A stretch of DNA of 64,000 nt from Caldalkalibacillus mannanilyticus JCM 10596 (GTDB taxonomy: Bacteria; Bacillota; Bacilli; Caldalkalibacillales; JCM-10596). The notes below the pieces were generated by a model. That model saw nothing but the letters and a program-made list of their open reading frames with translations. It was not told the DNA's origin and did no database searches. Positions 61,488 to 64,000 of this stretch are shown here, piece after piece. Each line of letters opens with the position of its first letter. Position 1 is the first letter of the stretch. The position numbers and the translations under genes are program-made. The stretch lies in NCBI RefSeq assembly GCF_000615945.1, contig NZ_BAMO01000005.1, positions 89,013 through 153,012 on the forward strand. Direction: 5' to 3'.

Positions 61488-62414
61488 ATGAAAAAGTTGT
61501 TTTTATTATGTAATCTAGTTATTCTTATTTTTTTAGTCGGATGTAAGGAAACACTAAAAACAAATAATTATGAGGATGATTTATTACCCATTGCAAAAAT
61601 GCAAGATGGCTATTCACTTGGTTTGTACGAGGATGGTCAAATTGTATCAAAAAAAACCTTTTCTATTAAGGAGGATACTTTTAATAAGGAGATTGTATTG
61701 GGTAATCAAACGTCCAAAAAAGAAACCTTCTTACTCATGGTATATGATCATGGGAAACAAATCGAATTTACAGCTAATGATAAAGAAAGTTCGTTATATT
61801 ATAAATTTGAAGTTCCTGCTAATGAATTTGAAACAATCCCCATTTCACTTCGTGATATAGAATCTGGTTTCCATTCAATAAACTATATTATTATACGTGA
61901 CCCAGACAAATACATGTCTTCATTAGAAGAAAACCTTCTTTACAACCAATTGTATACTTTACGTATTAATCTATTAAAAGATGTAGAGCATATTCCTACT
62001 CAAAGACCAAATCTTACATCAAGCTCCAGCCCTAGCAGTACTCCTAAAATTAATGGAGTTTTCATTAGTGACCCCAATACCAGCTATACATCTATCAATA
62101 ATATCAAGGCACAAGAATTTGAATACAAATTATTCTATGGGAATAGATCAGATATTCAATATGATTTTTACCTAGTATCTCTATTGAATTGGGAACAAGT
62201 GAATATAACTGAACATGAACTCTATCTATACGATCAATTAGAAGAGGATGAAGAGAGATATCTTGAACAAAGATTCGACCATGAGCTAATAAATGACCAA
62301 AATTATTATATCTACCTCATGTTAAATGACCCTTTTGCACCTTTAGATGATTCCCACCCCTACGCCAAAAGCACCCCACACGGAAGTAATAGAGTCATTA
62401 TTGAACGCCCTTAA
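61488..62414 (+). CDS. Lipoprotein of unknown function
   Basis: 308 residues from ATG 61488 (GGGGG upstream); the longer frame from 61455 lacks a site. Leader KKLFLLCNLVILIFLVGC is a clear lipobox. The mature part begins with a Tyr/Asn/Asp-rich region, then two beta-rich halves (EIVLGNQTSKKETFLLMVYD, and after a Ser/Pro linker SSSSPSSTP a second half EFEYKLFYGNRSDIQYDFYL). I do not recognise the family. It is alone on its strand and lies next to an IS21 element. Confidence 0.75.
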   Translation: MKKLFLLCNLVILIFLVGCKETLKTNNYEDDLLPIAKMQDGYSLGLYEDGQIVSKKTFSIKEDTFNKEIVLGNQTSKKETFLLMVYDHGKQIEFTANDKESSLYYKFEVPANEFETIPISLRDIESGFHSINYIIIRDPDKYMSSLEENLLYNQLYTLRINLLKDVEHIPTQRPNLTSSSSPSSTPKINGVFISDPNTSYTSINNIKAQEFEYKLFYGNRSDIQYDFYLVSLLNWEQVNITEHELYLYDQLEEDEERYLEQRFDHELINDQNYYIYLMLNDPFAPLDDSHPYAKSTPHGSNRVIIERP

Positions 62415-62623
62415 CAACTAAGCTTGTAAGCAAATATCAAAAACCATTTGTGAGATAATAATAGTGAATATATGTAAACTACGCAATGTATTTCGGGAGG
62501 AATATCAATTAAACATGTAGGAATAGGAATGATTATAGTTGGGCTATACCCTATTCATCAAAGTTTATTGCCAAAAGATATGGAATCTTGCTAATTTCTT
62601 TTACCATTCTGTATTTTGCAATA

Positions 62624-62665
62624 GAAAAGTACAGAATAATGCAATTAAAAGTACAGAGTTTTGCC
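62624..62665. repeat. IS21-type terminal repeats
   Basis: GAAAAGTACAGAATAATGCA (62624-62643) and TAAAAGTACAGAGTTTTGCC (62646-62665) are imperfect direct repeats; a diverged inverted copy (TTCTGTATTTTGCA) precedes them at 62608-62621. IS21-family elements carry such multiple terminal repeats at their ends. The outer end of the element probably lies near 62585 or slightly left of it. Confidence 0.55.
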
Positions 62666-62676
62666 ACCCAATAGAT

Positions 62677-63401
62677 TTAACGTGCTTTAGACAAAGCGTT
62701 AGCTAATCGAAAACTTTCTCCTTGAAAAGAGATTATGTGAGCATGATGGATCAAGCGATCCACCAATGCCGCTGTTAACCTTGAATCCGTGAAGATTCTG
62801 TTCCACTGACTAAATTCTAGATTTGACGTTAGTATAAGGCTTTTCTGTTCATAACACTCTGAAATTAGTTGAAATAGGAGCTCCGCTCCTTCTTTACTGA
62901 ACGGAAGGTAGCCCATTTCGTCTAAAATAATGAGATCTAGCTTTTCAATCCTTTTCCTAAACGCCGTAAGGCGATTTAGCCTTAAAGCCAGTTCCAATTC
63001 TTCTGCTAAATGAGAAACACGAAAAAAACGCACTTCATATCCTTGTTCACATGCTTTTCTACCCAACCCTGTTGCTAAATGAGTTTTGCCCGTTCCAGGT
63101 GATCCAATTAATACTACATTTTGCTTTTCCCAATAAAATTTAGACTACAAAGATCTTCCTTCGTTAAATGAGTGGGAAATCGAATGCGGTCGTTCCATTG
63201 GTAAGTCTGTAAATTCGTCTTATCAAAAAACTTTGCCTTCTTCATCAAACGTTGGGCTTTAGCCTTCTCACGTAACCGGAATTCTTCAACAAATAGTTCA
63301 TTTAAGTATTGCTCTGGACTCTCAAATGTTATGGAACTGTAAATCTCACCAACGTATGCAAGCCTTAGCGATCTGCATTTCTTACGAAGCTCATCACTCA
63401 T
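62677..63401 (-). CDS. istB: IS21-family helper ATPase IstB (apparent frameshift)
   Basis: AAA+ helper of IS21 transposition, about 242 residues when joined. It starts at ATG 63401, overlapping the istA stop by eight bases, with GGAAGG upstream. First part LRKKCRSLRLAYVGEIYSSI to LTKEDLCSLNFIGK; frame lost at 63123-63128; then QNVVLIGSPGTGKTHLATGL (Walker A) and KLDLIILDEMGYLPFSKEGA (Walker B), SNLEFSQWNRIFTDSRLTAA, ending LANALSKAR. One missing A restores it. Confidence 0.85.
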
Positions 63402-64000
63402 GTGGCAACCTTCCTTCCGCATTTGGAGCTAAGGAATCATAGTTGTCCCAATTGATCCCATAAGGATCTCGCTGAGTAAATAGCTTGTCTTCTGCAATCA
63501 ATTCATAGAACTCTTCATTAATACGCTTCATATCGTGTGTAACAAGCAGGTTAGCCATCATCATTAGGCGTTCCCGACGTAGTAGCAGATCGTCGACTTT
63601 TAAGTAGTTATGAACCCTTCCGGTAAGTACTTTGTATAGCGTGAATGCGTCACTACTCTCGGTTTAGCTATCCATGTTTTAAATATAGATTCCCAGGGAA
63701 TAGCCCGTCTTTTATTCATATATGGTCGGAAATCCTCAAATAACAATTCACCGTCAGGTGATACGACTTTAAACTGATCCCAGGTCACAATGACATGAAG
63801 TAGGCTGTAGCGAGATGCGTTTGGTATATGTACTAAAGTTTTATCCAGGTTTAGTTCATTATATTTGTTTACTCTACCTAACTGTTCTTTAAAGATGGGA
63901 TACTCTAACTCAGGAAGATATAGGAGCTGTTTGTGTTCTTGCTGCCAAAGGTTTTCTATTAATACTTCTTTCTCATAATGGAGTCTCTTTTGGTCCTCTC
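63394..64000 (-). CDS. istA: IS21-family transposase IstA, C-terminal part (runs off window; apparent frameshift)
   Basis: The C-terminal region of IstA is visible; the catalytic DDE core lies beyond the right edge. From 64000 the frame reads RLHYEKEVLIENLWQQEHKQ, LLYLPELEYPIFKEQLGRVN and, after 63788, SPDGELLFEDFRPYMNKRR to SRYTKYLP. At 63615-63620 one base is missing; then GRVHNYLKVDDLLLRRERLM, DPYGINWDNYDSLAP to a stop at 63394 overlapping istB. This overlap is the normal IS21 arrangement. Confidence 0.8.

Overview
The window looks like chromosomal DNA of a low-GC, endospore-type Firmicute of the order Bacillales. The right half carries a block conserved in Bacillus: yerA, yerB, yerC, pcrB, pcrA, ligA, then camS, a P5C dehydrogenase, gatCAB, dagK and rlmCD. 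CcpA-type cre boxes and CodY-like boxes are also visible. I saw no rRNA, tRNA or CRISPR array. || Layout. 1-6.5 kb is a beta-mannan module on the minus strand (GH26 mannanase, solute-binding protein, GH2 beta-mannosidase), facing a LacI-type regulator that enters from the left edge; each mannan gene has its own cre/LacI-like palindrome. 6.6-9.3 kb holds a VanZ-like membrane protein and a secreted PL1 pectate lyase. 9.4-14.6 kb is a nikABCDE-type metal/peptide ABC transporter with a Fur-like box at its promoter. 14.6-17.6 kb is a persulfide module: DsrE-like protein, CstR and a CoA-disulfide reductase/rhodanese/TusA fusion with matching operators. 17.6-19.8 kb is a TetR/MFS pair with shared operators. 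19.9-31.5 kb is accessory DNA: a large unknown protein, a PadR/DUF2812 pair, IS110 and IS3 remnants, two serine hydrolases, a Cys-rich secreted precursor, a PG-binding/LysM/phage-lysozyme protein, and decayed partial copies of neighbouring genes. 31.6-41.5 kb is the gat/dagK/tagO/camS block. 41.6-50.4 kb is branched-chain amino-acid synthesis, split into ilvBNC-leuAB (minus) and leuCD (plus) around a rich regulatory spacer. 50.5-61.2 kb is an NSS transporter, a leaderless BtuF-like protein and the ligA-pcrA-pcrB-yerCBA block. 61.4-64 kb is a lipoprotein and one end of an IS21-type element. || Sequence quality. At least 18 places show one protein broken between two frames. In 16 of them exactly one missing base restores the reading frame; the other two fit two missing bases. 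The hits include genes expected to be essential (dagK, tagO-type) or important (ilvB, ilvN, yerA). I read most of these as deletion errors in the assembly rather than biological decay, and give such genes over their full span with the break position. True decay is evident in the 22.7-31.5 kb accessory zone, where several fragments carry large internal deletions. || The least understood items are the Cys-rich secreted precursor with its small membrane neighbour (23.3-24.5 kb), the unknown protein at 19.9-21.5 kb, and the ilvB leader, which has competing GGCTT/AAGCC arms.
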